From Anaerolineales bacterium (GTDB taxonomy: Bacteria; Chloroflexota; Anaerolineae; Anaerolineales; UBA6663), in assembly GCA_016789245.1 (NCBI GenBank), contig JAEURM010000109.1, positions 1 through 6,562 of the forward strand: a stretch of 6,562 nucleotides of DNA. The letters are read 5' to 3'. This document shows, piece by piece, positions 6,218 to 6,562 of the stretch. The notes beneath the pieces are model-generated. The model searched no databases. It was given only the letters and a program-made list of their open reading frames with translations, and was not told where the DNA came from. Both the position numbers and the translations under genes were made by a program. Positions within the stretch are counted from its first letter, which is position 1, and every line of letters begins with the position of its first letter.

Positions 6218-6288
6218 CGCCACCCAAATTTGTGGCGGTAATAGAGGCAGAGCCACCCAAATATGGAAACGGTATGGTGGTTGTGCCT
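6218..6288 (+). promoter_or_regulatory. Structured 5' leader with two related hairpins, candidate cis-regulatory RNA
   Basis: Hairpin 1 pairs CGCCAC (6218-6223) with GTGGCG (6232-6237). Hairpin 2 pairs AGGCA (6245-6249) with TGCCT (6284-6288) and, past one G-G mismatch, AGCCACC (6251-6257) with GGTGGTT (6276-6282); inside, ATA (6261-6263) pairs with TAT (6273-6275) and a GAAA tetraloop is closed by G6265-C6270. Both 5' arms contain the same 11-mer GCCACCCAAAT (6219-6229, 6252-6262). The arms can also pair across hairpins (6219-6224 with 6276-6281; 6232-6236 with 6252-6256). The 3' end touches the ribosome binding site AAAGGA (6289-6294). I do not recognise it as a known riboswitch class. Confidence 0.45.
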
Positions 6289-6299
6289 AAAGGATTGTT

Positions 6300-6562
6300 A
6301 TGGCTCTCAAACTTAAGACTCGTCGCTCCGCGAATGCGCCCGCTCCGGCGCCACGCCAGTTCAAGGCCATCATCTTGAACAGCGTATTTAGCGATTGGTC
6401 ACAAGACGATACGATTCTTTCCGAAGAATGCCTAACACGCATGAAGCGTGGCCTGAGTGTAGTGGGCATTGAATCGGAGGTGGTGCAAGTTAAACGGGAT
6501 ATTGCCAGCCCACTGCGAAAGTTTGACCCGCGCGAGTACGTCGTCTTCAATTGGGCAGAAGG
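6300..6562 (+). CDS. Probable ATP-grasp protein, D-Ala-D-Ala ligase type (3' partial)
   Basis: Only the first 87 codons plus two bases are visible. ATG at 6300 follows AAAGGA (6289-6294) at a 5-base distance, and the frame is closed by TAA at 6288-6290, so this start is well supported. After a basic, Ala/Pro-rich tail (residues 1-19, LKLKTRRS and APAPAPR) comes a beta strand AIILNS (23-28), a helix SEECLTRMKRGL (41-52), a second strand ESEVVQV (58-64) and YVVFNWAEG (80-88). The last motif corresponds to the DxVFNxxEG end of the N-terminal domain in D-Ala-D-Ala ligase-like ATP-grasp proteins. The catalytic ATP-grasp domain lies outside the window, so substrate and even enzyme activity are unproven. 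These relatives ligate a carboxylate to an amine using ATP. Transcription probably starts from the promoter at 6173-6201, through a structured leader. Confidence 0.6.
   Translation, partial: MALKLKTRRSANAPAPAPRQFKAIILNSVFSDWSQDDTILSEECLTRMKRGLSVVGIESEVVQVKRDIASPLRKFDPREYVVFNWAE

Larger units (their letters stand above)
5978..6299. other. Divergent intergenic region, about 320 bases, regulatory
   Basis: I see no convincing gene here on either strand. From the menA side it holds a TATAAT box (5984-5989), two ACTTCnnAAGT dyads (6010-6020 and 6063-6073), three 10-bp-spaced ATCTGCG words (6084-6110), an AT-rich block (about 6130-6172), a sigma70-like promoter (6173-6201) and a structured leader (6218-6288) that ends at the ribosome binding site of the downstream gene. 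The AT content is clearly higher than in the flanking genes. Confidence 0.8.

Noticed and set aside
6211..6299. A known riboswitch (lysine, guanidine, cobalamin types) in the leader
   Set aside because: Short words such as AGAGG and ACGG are present, but the conserved cores that I remember for these classes are not, so I leave it as an unassigned structured leader.
6287..6550. 87-codon open frame on the - strand opposite the ATP-grasp gene
   Set aside because: The + strand frame has a good promoter, ribosome binding site and a recognisable ATP-grasp N-terminal pattern; the antisense translation is Arg/Ser/Thr rich without motifs.

Overview
The window looks like a piece of chromosome from an uncultured or little-studied Chloroflexota-type bacterium (Anaerolineae-like is my guess). 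This rests on moderately high GC, a Hanks-type kinase fused to a signalling ATPase and TPRs, a Memo protein with an extra N-terminal domain, and several short hairpin-rich repeats of kinds I associate with such genomes. The assignment is inference. No rRNA, tRNA, transposase, CRISPR or phage gene is visible.

Layout: (1) Bases 1-3637 (+) hold the 3' part of a very large gene for a Ser/Thr protein kinase, then a STAND/AAA_16-type ATPase, then TPR repeats, much like mycobacterial PknK in plan. The kinase N-lobe lies upstream of the window. A short GC-rich hairpin repeat sits inside its ATPase coding region and is translated in frame. (2) Bases 3638-3719 are a short spacer with a long imperfect hairpin. 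(3) Bases 3720-4928 (+) encode a Memo-family protein (AmmeMemoRadiSam system protein B) from a TTG start, with an N-terminal extension of about 100 residues that may be a PqqD-like winged helix. (4) Bases 4929-5074 lie between convergent genes and hold a REPIN-like pair of inverted hairpins whose stems differ by compensatory changes. (5) Bases 5075-5977 (-) encode a MenA-type 1,4-dihydroxy-2-naphthoate prenyltransferase of menaquinone synthesis, apparently read from a leaderless or nearly leaderless transcript. (6) Bases 5978-6299 are a regulatory region between divergent genes: the menA -10 box, two similar dyads, a phased triple 7-mer, a sigma70-like promoter on the + strand, and a structured leader of about 90 nt with two related hairpins ending at a ribosome binding site. 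(7) Bases 6300-6562 (+) are the first 87 codons of a probable ATP-grasp protein of the D-Ala-D-Ala ligase type.

The genes do not form an obvious single pathway. The kinase and Memo genes share a strand and could be co-transcribed, menA is a stand-alone housekeeping gene, and the ATP-grasp gene has its own promoter and leader. The most interesting parts are the non-coding ones: the structured leader of the ATP-grasp gene, the REPIN-like element, and the repeat domesticated inside the kinase-ATPase gene. I did not see a clear new multi-gene system.
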